In this document: positions 18,610 to 26,611 of the stretch, in pieces
How the letters are laid out: each line of letters opens with the position of its first letter
Position numbering within the stretch: the first letter of the stretch is position 1
Assembly: GCF_028281565.1 (NCBI RefSeq)
Contig: NZ_JANQJQ010000048.1
Span: 186,001 to 250,000 of the forward strand
From: Seonamhaeicola sp.
Lineage (GTDB): Bacteria; Bacteroidota; Bacteroidia; Flavobacteriales; Flavobacteriaceae
Direction: 5' to 3'
DNA: 64,000 nucleotides
Made by a program: the position numbers and the translations under genes
The notes under the pieces: model-generated
What the model was told of the DNA's origin: nothing
Databases searched by the model: none
Seen by the model: the letters and a program-made list of their open reading frames with translations, nothing else

Positions 18610-19203
18610 ATGTCTTCAAAATTTGAAAATTCAACGATATTAATTTCCAGCCTAAAACAAGGTGATGAAGAAGCTTACAGGTATTTGGTAAAAACCTATC
18701 ACAAGCTGCTTTTTAACTATGCCATTAGCTTAACTAATGACAGAGCGATGGCGCAGGATGTGATACAAGAGGTCTTTATGAATATTTGGAGAGATAGAAA
18801 GAAGCTACATGAATCGTATAATCTAAAGAATTACATCTACAAAATAACGTATAACAAATTCATTAATCAATATCATAAAAACAGAGCGATTTCTTCTATT
18901 GAACGGGCTTATATGGAAGCACTGAATGAGTCTGTAGATGATAATAATGCCGAATTATTAGAACGAAAGATTGCTCTGGTTACCGAAGGCATTGCCAACT
19001 TACCAAAAAAATGTAAAGAAACTTTTCTGCTGAGTAAAAAAGAAGGCCTCACTAATATTGAAATTGCCGAGTACCAGAATATTTCTATTAAAACGGTGGA
19101 GGGACATCTAACGAAAGCCTATAGCCTGCTTAGAGAACGTGTTGGTGAGCAACTGAAGCATATGTTGTTTTTATTATTTAAAAAGGGAGCTTCTAAACTA
19201 TAA
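18610..19203 (+). CDS. ECF RNA polymerase sigma factor (197 aa)
   Basis: A sigma-70 family ECF sigma factor with region 2 (SLTNDRAMAQDVIQEVFMN, then IWRDRKKL) and region 4 (ANLPKKCKETFLLS, then GLTNIEIAEYQNISIKTVEG). It probably activates the galactan PUL when freed from the divergent FecR. The reading frame extends back to a TTG at 18592, but the ATG at 18610 (MSSKFENS) gives a normal N-terminus and is chosen here. Its closest relative in the window is the sigma at 2841-3428. Confidence 0.92.
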   Translation: MSSKFENSTILISSLKQGDEEAYRYLVKTYHKLLFNYAISLTNDRAMAQDVIQEVFMNIWRDRKKLHESYNLKNYIYKITYNKFINQYHKNRAISSIERAYMEALNESVDDNNAELLERKIALVTEGIANLPKKCKETFLLSKKEGLTNIEIAEYQNISIKTVEGHLTKAYSLLRERVGEQLKHMLFLLFKKGASKL

Positions 19204-19362
19204 CATTATGCCCGTGTTATTGATTAAACTGCAGATTTATTTCTTCAACACTTTCCAAAAACCACTTATTTATTATCCCAAATGCCAGGCTCCAATAGAA
19301 AACATTTAGATAAATCGATTAGCGTTCGCACCGAATGTCAAGTATGATTTCCTTGAGACCAA

Positions 19363-21714
19363 TTAAAAAAACAACCTAAACGACACATTTGGCGTGAAAC
19401 CCAGGGAATACCGCTGTATAACCTGTTTAAGCTCTAAGCCGGCATCTTCTTCTTCAGTTCTGTAGATAATGGAAATAGGTTTTATGCGGTTATAAAGATT
19501 CAACACCGAGAATCCTAATTGCCCTTTGCTGTTTTTCTTTTTATCAAACTTGAAATTGTAAATAGCTGACGCATCCAATCGGTGATAATCCTCCAGGCGG
19601 GCACTATTAATATCTCCAAAAGCAACTACTGAGTTCGTAGGATCAAAGTTTGCAATGGGTGTAAAAGGTTCCCCGGTCCTGTATTGCCAGCCCAGAGACA
19701 GTTGAAAATTATTTAGTTTTAGCGTGTTGGAAAGCCTAAAACTATGGGTAATATCGTTGTTACCGGGGAAAGCTCCGGCCTGAATGCCGGAAAAATTGAA
19801 ATCAATGTCATTATAAGTGTATCCTAACCAAATACGATAATTATCGATACGCTTTTTAATCAAGACCTCCATCCCTTTTATGGTACTTTTCCCTTCCTCC
19901 AGTTCTAATTGAGGTGTGCTAAAACCATTGGTAAATGTTGTCAGTCCCGATAGTTCTTTTAGGTAAGCATCAAAATCAATGGTCCAGCCCTTTCCATGAA
20001 ATAAAAATCCTCCTGACATTTGGTTACTTTGTAAAAGTGGATAAGTGTCACTGTCTGACAACCTCCATAAATTATTTTCCAATCGCAGTTCCGTTTGATT
20101 AAACTCTACCAATTGCGAAATAGGCTGATTTCTTCTTTCAAAACTACTTTTGATACGTAATTGATCACTAATGGGATACTCTATATTTAGGCGTGGTTCC
20201 AAAAACAAATCCCCAACACTCCCATAATGAACGGTACGTAACCCGGTACTTATTAAGGCCGAATTTTTGGCCGTATAGGTATATTCTCCAAATACGGCAT
20301 TTTTGAAGTTTTTAGCTTTATTAATAAAGCTTTCATTTTCTTCAGGTGTTAAAGGCTCTGTCTTGATTAAGTCCACGGACACATTACTGTTAGACATTTG
20401 GTACCCAAACTTAAAGGATTGTTTTTCATTAATAATACGATGCGACGTCAGGTTCAGGCCAAAATCGGAAATAGTGTTCTCCCTTATATTCGTTTCTTCC
20501 AACAGCGTACCAAAATGCTCTTCGTTTAAATAGAATGACCTGTACTTCGAAAAATAAGCCGTGATCTCCTCATGCCTGGCATCAGAACTTTTATGTTGCC
20601 ATTTTAAACTAAGGCCATTATTCCTGGTGACCAGGTCATCTGTTTTGGTTTCCCCATCACCGGTAAAAGAGAAATCCAATGTGTTTCGTGTAAACAGACT
20701 ACTTAAGATAAGTTTGTCTTTTGCTGTAATATCATATATGATCTTGGCATTCAGGTCATAAAAAGAGAAGGTATTTGTACTGGTGTCAACGGTGTAATCA
20801 TCATCATTTTCAACGGACAGGATACGACCGTTGATATCTTTTACTATCCCACTATTTCTGAATATTTTTTTTGCATAGCCATCATAAGTCGGGGTCTTTA
20901 AAGCGTCCGTATAAGAACGCCTGGCAAACACATAGACCGCCAGATTGTCGGATACCGGGGTTTTCACATAGGCATCTGCGCTCAAACCATCCATTCCAAA
21001 TCCACTGATGGTTTTTTCAGGAACCTGTTCTCCGGTTGAAATATCGATGATCCCGGAAATGCGATCTCCGTAAAAAGCACTGGTTCCCGCCTTAAAAAGT
21101 GTGACCTTTTCTGTGGCATAGGGATTAAATGCTGAAAACATACCATATAAATAACCGGAGTTAAATAGTTTAATACCGTCGAATAAAATTAAATTTTGAT
21201 CAGGCGACCCGCCACGAATCTGGATACCCGAAGCCGACTCATCCAGGCTGCTTATACCAGGCACCAGCTGAATGCTCTGTAACAGATCCGGTACTACCAA
21301 ACCAGGTAAAATACCAAGTGAATTGCTCGTGACATCAATAGAGCCGTCCTTATTTCTGTCAATACCTGAAGTCACATAACCGGAAATAATAACCTCTTCC
21401 AAAATTTGGTTACTAAGTGTTGGTTGTTTGCCGGTAATTATGATTTGCGATTTTGAAACTTTTTGAAAGCTAAGGCCGGTTTGGGCTTCCAGTATGGTTA
21501 ATAACTCATCTAATGCTATTGGGGTATCTGTAGTCAGGGTTATTACTTTTTCGTTCACTATATCATTGGCAAACGAAAACAGGATCTTATGTTTTTCCCG
21601 GATCTCAGCAATAACTGAAGTAAGCGGGGTATTGCTATAGGTATAATGTTGTTTTTCCTGAGCCTTCAATGTCAACGAAGTACAAAGGATAAAACAGACA
21701 AATATGTATTTCAT
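19363..21714 (-). CDS. FecA-like TonB-dependent receptor with N-terminal STN signalling domain (783 aa)
   Basis: An outer-membrane receptor of the transducing type. A signal peptide (KYIFVCFILCTSLTLKAQ) precedes an STN domain at about residues 22-95 (TPLTSVIAEIREKHKILFSF) and the plug (GLVVPDLLQSIQLVPGIS, IQIRGGSPDQNLILFDGIKL). The barrel ends in SLGFTPNVSFRLFF. The frame is open to 21741, but the ATG at 21714 starts exactly at the signal peptide and avoids overlap with the upstream fecR stop at 21719. No SusD follows, so this is probably not a glycan SusCD importer. The ligand is unknown. It forms one transcription unit with fecR and sigma. Confidence 0.9.
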   Translation of the reverse strand: MKYIFVCFILCTSLTLKAQEKQHYTYSNTPLTSVIAEIREKHKILFSFANDIVNEKVITLTTDTPIALDELLTILEAQTGLSFQKVSKSQIIITGKQPTLSNQILEEVIISGYVTSGIDRNKDGSIDVTSNSLGILPGLVVPDLLQSIQLVPGISSLDESASGIQIRGGSPDQNLILFDGIKLFNSGYLYGMFSAFNPYATEKVTLFKAGTSAFYGDRISGIIDISTGEQVPEKTISGFGMDGLSADAYVKTPVSDNLAVYVFARRSYTDALKTPTYDGYAKKIFRNSGIVKDINGRILSVENDDDYTVDTSTNTFSFYDLNAKIIYDITAKDKLILSSLFTRNTLDFSFTGDGETKTDDLVTRNNGLSLKWQHKSSDARHEEITAYFSKYRSFYLNEEHFGTLLEETNIRENTISDFGLNLTSHRIINEKQSFKFGYQMSNSNVSVDLIKTEPLTPEENESFINKAKNFKNAVFGEYTYTAKNSALISTGLRTVHYGSVGDLFLEPRLNIEYPISDQLRIKSSFERRNQPISQLVEFNQTELRLENNLWRLSDSDTYPLLQSNQMSGGFLFHGKGWTIDFDAYLKELSGLTTFTNGFSTPQLELEEGKSTIKGMEVLIKKRIDNYRIWLGYTYNDIDFNFSGIQAGAFPGNNDITHSFRLSNTLKLNNFQLSLGWQYRTGEPFTPIANFDPTNSVVAFGDINSARLEDYHRLDASAIYNFKFDKKKNSKGQLGFSVLNLYNRIKPISIIYRTEEEDAGLELKQVIQRYSLGFTPNVSFRLFF

Positions 21715-21718
21715 TTTT

Positions 21719-22633
21719 CTATTCAGATAAAACAATAACATGGTTATTGGCGGTCATTTGGTATCCTATTCCCATAGGAACCAAGGTGGTGTGTAACGCG
21801 TTCTTCAAGTCATCATGGACAAAGCTCCCCGTGAATAGACGGTTGGTATTGATAGTGCTTCTGTCAAATGTGATTGGGTAAATATAACTTAATTCATCCA
21901 ATATCACAGAAATAGGCTTATCAATAAAAGTTGAAATGCCGGTTTTCCAGCTTGGTGCATCCTCATTAAATGTATCTTCTTTTATCACACCATTCTCCAT
22001 ATGCAATTGCATGCCTTTGGTAAGTGTATACATTTGAGAGGTATTTAAATCGGAAAATTGAACGGTACCTCCATAACATTTTATTTCAAAATCTGATCGG
22101 TCCCTGATATTAAACTCAGTACCCAGAACGTTTACAGCTCCCTTAGATGTATTTACAATAAAACCGGTTCCCTCTTTAATTGTAAAATACCCCTCGCCTT
22201 TAAGTGTTACCATTTTATCATGCATCCAAAAGAAACGCTTTAATGATATACTTGAGTTGGCATTCAGGTTAATAACAGAGCCATCCTGAAGTGTAATATT
22301 TTGTTTTTCACCTATACCGGTCACATAGGTCTGATCAGAATTTAAAATGACGGCAAGGCTTATTAAAAGAATAGCAGCGGCGGCTACCGAATACCATATA
22401 CGAATGACCTTTGATCTTTTGGGTTTAGGCAGGGTTTCAATTTTTAATTTAACCTGCTTCAGAGCCGCTTCCACATCTATTTCAGGGCCCTCTAATTTTT
22501 GCGATTCCTCGTTAATAAGACGAAACTGTTTGTAAGCGTCGGTTTTCTCAAAAGCAGTACGCTCCGCTTCGGAAAGCGTTCCCGCCATCCAACGTGCTAA
22601 AAAAGTATCGTCTGAATTGTAATGTTCCGTCAT
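21719..22633 (-). CDS. FecR-family anti-sigma factor (304 aa)
   Basis: Middle gene of a sigma-FecR-receptor operon. It has a cytoplasmic N-terminal part (about 1-80), a membrane segment at about 85-100 (YSVAAAAILLISLAVIL) and a FecR domain (about 105-215) with LQDGSVINLNANSSISL and VNVLGTEFNIRD. The C-terminal DUF4974-type domain runs from about 235 to 304. It is shorter than the two PUL-type FecR proteins in this window and lies on the same strand as its sigma gene, the organisation seen with FecA-like receptors. Confidence 0.92.
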   Translation of the reverse strand: MTEHYNSDDTFLARWMAGTLSEAERTAFEKTDAYKQFRLINEESQKLEGPEIDVEAALKQVKLKIETLPKPKRSKVIRIWYSVAAAAILLISLAVILNSDQTYVTGIGEKQNITLQDGSVINLNANSSISLKRFFWMHDKMVTLKGEGYFTIKEGTGFIVNTSKGAVNVLGTEFNIRDRSDFEIKCYGGTVQFSDLNTSQMYTLTKGMQLHMENGVIKEDTFNEDAPSWKTGISTFIDKPISVILDELSYIYPITFDRSTINTNRLFTGSFVHDDLKNALHTTLVPMGIGYQMTANNHVIVLSE

Positions 22634-22682
22634 TTACATACCGTCTTATAAATTAGACATTTAAAGCATTGAAAACCCTATT

Positions 22683-23204
22683 TTATATTTTAATTTCTTT
22701 TCCCAGCATATTTCTTAATTCAAGCAAAGCCTTGCTCATCCTTCGTTCTACGGCTTTTACTGTTAACCCGGTGATTTCAGCAATTTCATTATAGGTCTTT
22801 TTTTCAATTCTGCTTAATAGAAATACTTCGCGCTCTTTAACGGACAAACTGTTTATTGCGGCCTTTAGTTTTTCTCTAAATTCGTCTACTTCAATTAAAA
22901 AGTCGGGGCTTTCGTAATTGGTATAATCAGTAACCGTTTGCTGGTGCTTTAATACCACTTTTTGATGCTTTACTTCATTATAAAATAAATTATTACAGGC
23001 CGTATAAATATAAGATTTGGCCTTCGAAAATGTAATGGAGGCACAAAGCCTCCACAAACTTACAAACGCATTTTGTACAATATCTTCTGCCTGTTGTAAA
23101 TCACCGCATTTGTAATAGATATACCTTGTAACCGGTTCATAGAACTTACGAAACAGCAGGTTGTAATTGGTTTCCTCGCAAATAGAAGGTTCTTTTTTAG
23201 GCAT
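22683..23204 (-). CDS. ECF RNA polymerase sigma factor (173 aa)
   Basis: A sigma-70 family ECF sigma factor with region 2 (YIYYKCGDLQQAEDIVQNAF, then VSLWRL) and region 4 (SLSVKEREVFLLSRIEKKTY, then IAEITGLTVKAVERRMSKAL). It is the first gene of the sigma-fecR-receptor operon, 49 bp upstream of fecR, and is divergent from the thioredoxin-ApbE operon beginning at 23329. It is less similar to the two PUL sigma factors of this window than they are to each other. Confidence 0.92.
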   Translation of the reverse strand: MPKKEPSICEETNYNLLFRKFYEPVTRYIYYKCGDLQQAEDIVQNAFVSLWRLCASITFSKAKSYIYTACNNLFYNEVKHQKVVLKHQQTVTDYTNYESPDFLIEVDEFREKLKAAINSLSVKEREVFLLSRIEKKTYNEIAEITGLTVKAVERRMSKALLELRNMLGKEIKI

Positions 23205-23328
23205 TTTTTAAGCTAAGTAAGAGGTCAAAAATAGACAAAGTATAAAAATAAACGTAAAAAAAATAGGGTGTATTGTTTTTGGATTGTCATAAAACTAACA
23301 GTTGAACACAAACCCAACAATACTACTT

Positions 23329-23754
23329 ATGAAAAAAACAATGTTCTTATTATTATTTGCAGCCTCTTTTGGTTTTTCCCAGGAATGGCATACAAACCTG
23401 GAAAAAGCTAAAACGGCTGCTAAAGAAAAACATCAACACATCATTTTAGTCTTTTCAGGGTCTGACTGGTGCGCACCCTGTATGAAATTAGAGCACGAAG
23501 TATTACATACAAAACGGTTTCAGGATTATTCAAAAGCACATTATACCTTGCTAAAAGCAGATTTTCCCAGGAGAAAGAAAAATGCCTTGCCAGAGGCACA
23601 ACAAACACATAACAATAGTTTAGCAGAACAATACAATAAGCAAGGTTACTTCCCATTGGTGGTTGTCTTAGATGAAGATGGTACGGCTTTAGGAGAAACA
23701 GGCTATGTTAAATCGACTCCCCAGGACTTCATAGATCTGTTAAACGCTTTTTGA
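23329..23754 (+). CDS. Exported thioredoxin-fold protein
   Basis: A 141-aa protein with a signal peptide (FLLLFAASFGFSQ) and one thioredoxin-like domain carrying the CxxC site in SGSDWCAPCMKLE, near residue 45. It would act as a periplasmic thiol-disulphide oxidoreductase. A frame-open TTG at 23302 exists, but the ATG at 23329 starts right at the signal peptide. It is the first gene of a set with apbE (4 bp gap), DUF4266 and DUF3570 genes, a recurring combination in which it may reduce cysteines of a partner such as the DUF4266 lipoprotein. That role is inferred. Confidence 0.86.
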   Translation: MKKTMFLLLFAASFGFSQEWHTNLEKAKTAAKEKHQHIILVFSGSDWCAPCMKLEHEVLHTKRFQDYSKAHYTLLKADFPRRKKNALPEAQQTHNNSLAEQYNKQGYFPLVVVLDEDGTALGETGYVKSTPQDFIDLLNAF

Positions 23755-23758
23755 TATC

Positions 23759-24838
23759 ATGATGAAGCAGTTTGTTATATATGGCATTCTTTTAAGTTGT
23801 TTTGGGATTTACTCACAAGAAACCTATAAGCGAACTCTGAAGTTAATGGGGAGTCGATTTGATATTACCGTAGTGGCGGCGAATGAAGATCAGGCCCATA
23901 AGTATATTGATTTGGCCGTGGCTGAAATTTCAAGAATTGAAACTTTGATCTCATCCTGGGATCCTGATTCTCAAACCTCTTTGATCAATAAAAATGCTGG
24001 TATTCGGCCTGTGAAGGTAGATAAAGAGCTTTTTGAGCTTATACAGCGGTCTAAACATATTTCCAGGCTTACCGATGGCGCTTTTGACATAAGCTATGCT
24101 TCCATGGATAACATCTGGAGGTTTGATGGCAGTATGACCAAAATGCCCACTGAAGATGTCATAAAAGCATCGGTAGACAAAGTGGGTTATGAACGTATTA
24201 TACTGGACGAAAAAGAACAAACCGTGTTCTTAAAACTAAAGGGTATGAAAATTGGTTTTGGTGCCATAGGAAAAGGCTATGCCGCCGATAAGGCCAAAAG
24301 GCTCTTAAAAGAAACAGGTGTTCCGGCCGGGATCATTAATGCCTCCGGAGATCTGAATACCTGGGGGAGACAAATTAATGGAGATGACTGGAGCGTGGCT
24401 ATAAAAAACCCACTGAATAAAAATAAAGTATACGCTCTACTACCCGTTTACGAAAAAGCGGTGGTGACCTCCGGTAATTATGAGAAACGGGTCTCGTTTA
24501 ACGGAAAGACCTATTCACATATTATTGATCCGAGAACAGGATACCCAAGCACGGGTCTGGTAAGTGTTAGTGTTTTTACTAACAGCGCCGAATTAGCCGA
24601 TGCCCTGGCTACATCCATTTTTGTGATGGGTAAAGCCGTGGGGCTGGATTTTATAAATCAGTTGGAAGGCATAGAATGCATTTTAGTGGATGACCATGGT
24701 AAAGTACACTACTCTAAAGGAATTGATCATAAACATATAGAAAATGAAAAAGTTAATAACAGGTCTGTTAGTAATAACAAGTTTGAATTTGACCTCATGC
24801 CTGGCCGTAAAAGAATACGAAAAAGTAAATCTAAATGA
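23759..24838 (+). CDS. apbE: FAD:protein FMN transferase (ApbE family)
   Basis: Transfers FMN from FAD to a Ser/Thr of extracytoplasmic target proteins. The 359-aa product has a signal peptide (to about residue 19, CFGIYSQE). ApbE motifs include MGSRFDITV, GAIGKGYAADKA (near residue 170), NASGDLNTWG, VVTSGNYEKR, SHIIDPRTGYPS and the late ELADALATSIFVMG block with the magnesium-binding Asp. The last 30 or so residues, after KGIDHKHIENE, are charged, look non-conserved and overlap the next gene out of frame for 95 bp. This suggests a C-terminal extension produced by loss of an earlier stop. The first two codons are both ATG. Confidence 0.93.
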   Translation: MMKQFVIYGILLSCFGIYSQETYKRTLKLMGSRFDITVVAANEDQAHKYIDLAVAEISRIETLISSWDPDSQTSLINKNAGIRPVKVDKELFELIQRSKHISRLTDGAFDISYASMDNIWRFDGSMTKMPTEDVIKASVDKVGYERIILDEKEQTVFLKLKGMKIGFGAIGKGYAADKAKRLLKETGVPAGIINASGDLNTWGRQINGDDWSVAIKNPLNKNKVYALLPVYEKAVVTSGNYEKRVSFNGKTYSHIIDPRTGYPSTGLVSVSVFTNSAELADALATSIFVMGKAVGLDFINQLEGIECILVDDHGKVHYSKGIDHKHIENEKVNNRSVSNNKFEFDLMPGRKRIRKSKSK

Positions 24839-24959
24839 TCCGGATATGAAATTATCATCCATGTCTGTAGAGCGGTTTGAAACCAACTTTCAGGTTTATC
24901 GGGAAGCGGCTTCGGGTGCTAATGGAGGAAAAACCGGTGGAGGTTGCGGTTGCAATTAA
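24744..24959 (+). CDS. DUF4266-family small lipoprotein (71 aa)
   Basis: A short lipoprotein with signal LNLTSC (Cys19), then the DUF4266 core VKEYEKVNLNDPDMKL and a glycine-rich tail ending GGGCGCN with two cysteines. Family members occur with ApbE and DUF3570 proteins; the function is not established. The start codon lies inside apbE, in a different frame (95-bp overlap), but the signal peptide leaves no doubt about the frame. The two tail cysteines could be redox partners of the thioredoxin-like protein two genes upstream, which is an inference. Confidence 0.85.
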   Translation: MKKLITGLLVITSLNLTSCLAVKEYEKVNLNDPDMKLSSMSVERFETNFQVYREAASGANGGKTGGGCGCN

Positions 24960-25038
24960 GCGAAGTTAAACAAGAGGGCTGAACATAGCAAATGGGGACC
25001 TTGTTTAAAATCAAAACTAAAAGAATTTGATAAACTAT

Positions 25039-26514
25039 ATGAAATATATTATAGGCGGTATGGTATTGTCGATTACAACTGGTGTATTCGGGCAGCAAAG
25101 TCCTCCCGTTAATACCTATAAAAAACGCGTTTTAGAAGCTACGGAAGTTGATTTTTTAATGAGTTATTATCGTCAGGACGGAGATCATGCCTCGGTTACC
25201 GGCGGTGTGGGAAACGAGGAGCTTACCGATATCACACCCACATTTGTTGTCGCCATTCCTTTAAATGCAGATGATGTTTTAACCATAGATGCCGGAATTT
25301 CAACCTATACCTCGGCATCATCAAGTAATTTGGATCCTTTTGATGCCAGTGGGGCTTCCAACGGAAATGGATACGATGATGATGACGACGATGATAAAAA
25401 TGTAAATTATAAAAATACCATGCCCGGTAATGTTACCGGAAGCCCCTGGGTAGCCTCTTCGGGGGCCTCGAGCCAGGATACCTGGGGGAGTGTCAATGCC
25501 AGTTATAGCCATAGTTCTGATGATAGAAATTCTATCTTAGGGGCCAACGTGGCATTTGCTACGGAGTATGATTATACCTCGTTTGGTTTTGGAGGTAGCT
25601 TTACCAGGCTATTCAATCAGAAAAATACAGAGCTATCCTTAAAAGCACAGGTTTATCTGGATTCCTGGGCTCCCGCATACCCAACCGAGTTAGACTCCTA
25701 TTTGGAATCCGGACAAAATCTCAATAACGGTTTCTTTAACGGTATAGACATTTTAGATCAGAACGGTGCCATCATTGATAAAAATGGGTCACAAGTATGG
25801 ACACCATTAAATTCAACACTCATTGAAGACAGGTCCAGAAACTCCTATACCCTGTCCTTAAGCTTTTCACAAATATTGAGTAAAAAGGCACAGTTCTCGG
25901 TATTCTTTGATCTGGTACAACAAGAGGGCTGGTTGGCTAATCCGATGCAACGGGTGTATTTTTCAGACAGGAATAATTATTATATTGGTAATGCGGCCAG
26001 TATTGCCAATTATACATCTCCTAATAACACGGATGTATTCCATTTGGCCGATGATATTGAACGCCTGCCAAATTCACGATTTAAAATTCCAATAGGCGCA
26101 CGTTTCAACTATTATATTAATGAGAACGTATCATTAAGAACGTATTATCGTTATTATTTTGACGATTGGGGCATTAATTCACATACGGCCAGTATTGAAT
26201 TACCGATAAAGCTGGGTGCTGGTAAATTTACATTTTATCCAACTTTCCGGTATTACACGCAAACGGCTGCTGACTATTTTGCCCCTTATGAAACCCATGT
26301 ATCTACTTCGGAATTCTATACGTCAGATTACGATTTGGCTGAATTTAATAGTAATCAGTTTGGGCTGGGCTTACGATACACTGATATTTTCACACGCTTT
26401 AAACTCTTTAGCTTAGGGCTTAAATCGTTTGATTTAAAATATAGTTCCTATAACCGAAGTGATGGCCTGAATGCCGGTATCATTTCGGCAGGGTTTAAGT
26501 TTGTACTGGACTAA
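25039..26514 (+). CDS. DUF3570-family outer-membrane protein (491 aa)
   Basis: After a signal peptide (ending TGVFGQ) the protein is rich in alternating amphipathic strands and ends ISAGFKFVLD, consistent with an outer-membrane beta-barrel. It matches the DUF3570 family, which accompanies DUF4266, ApbE and thioredoxin-like genes. Residues 102-107 read DASGAS and 140-144 read SSGAS. Both resemble the D-x-x-[ST]-G-A-[ST] sites that ApbE flavinylates, although neither has Asp at exactly the canonical spacing. Between them is a run of seven Asp (about 113-119). The frame is open from a TTG at 25027; the ATG at 25039 is preferred. Function unknown. Confidence 0.86.
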   Translation: MKYIIGGMVLSITTGVFGQQSPPVNTYKKRVLEATEVDFLMSYYRQDGDHASVTGGVGNEELTDITPTFVVAIPLNADDVLTIDAGISTYTSASSSNLDPFDASGASNGNGYDDDDDDDKNVNYKNTMPGNVTGSPWVASSGASSQDTWGSVNASYSHSSDDRNSILGANVAFATEYDYTSFGFGGSFTRLFNQKNTELSLKAQVYLDSWAPAYPTELDSYLESGQNLNNGFFNGIDILDQNGAIIDKNGSQVWTPLNSTLIEDRSRNSYTLSLSFSQILSKKAQFSVFFDLVQQEGWLANPMQRVYFSDRNNYYIGNAASIANYTSPNNTDVFHLADDIERLPNSRFKIPIGARFNYYINENVSLRTYYRYYFDDWGINSHTASIELPIKLGAGKFTFYPTFRYYTQTAADYFAPYETHVSTSEFYTSDYDLAEFNSNQFGLGLRYTDIFTRFKLFSLGLKSFDLKYSSYNRSDGLNAGIISAGFKFVLD

Positions 26515-26520
26515 AACATG

Positions 26521-26544
26521 TTTTGTATACTTTTTTGTATACTT
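26521..26544. promoter_or_regulatory. Tandem 12-bp repeat with GTATAC cores, upstream of the TPR-HTH regulator (site 1)
   Basis: Two perfect head-to-tail copies of TTTTGTATACTT (26521-26532 and 26533-26544). Each contains the palindrome GTATAC, and the cores are 12 bp apart. The pair starts 6 bp after the DUF3570 stop and 68 bp before the regulator ATG. Two further tandem pairs with the same spacing occur at 28466 and 28984. Most likely these are binding sites of the regulator encoded at 26612. Confidence 0.65.
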
Positions 26545-26611
26545 TGTTTTGATTATTTGTATGAATATAAACACACATTTAAGGTAATTTTGAAAATTAA
26601 AATAGCTATTA

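Noticed and set aside
23170-23330. Search for a riboswitch upstream of the ApbE operon
   Set aside because: The short gap to the divergent sigma gene is A/T-rich, with no recognisable FMN- or thiamine-type structure.
24720-24838. Frameshift joining apbE and the DUF4266 gene into one protein
   Set aside because: The DUF4266 frame begins with its own ATG and complete lipoprotein signal, so it is a separate gene overlapping apbE.
26521-26544. Reading site 1 as a standard Bacteroidota promoter (TTG ... TAnnTTTG)
   Set aside because: The sequence gives TA-C-TTTG, one base short of the consensus, and sites 2 and 3 have no TTTG after the second core, so an operator fits better than a core promoter.
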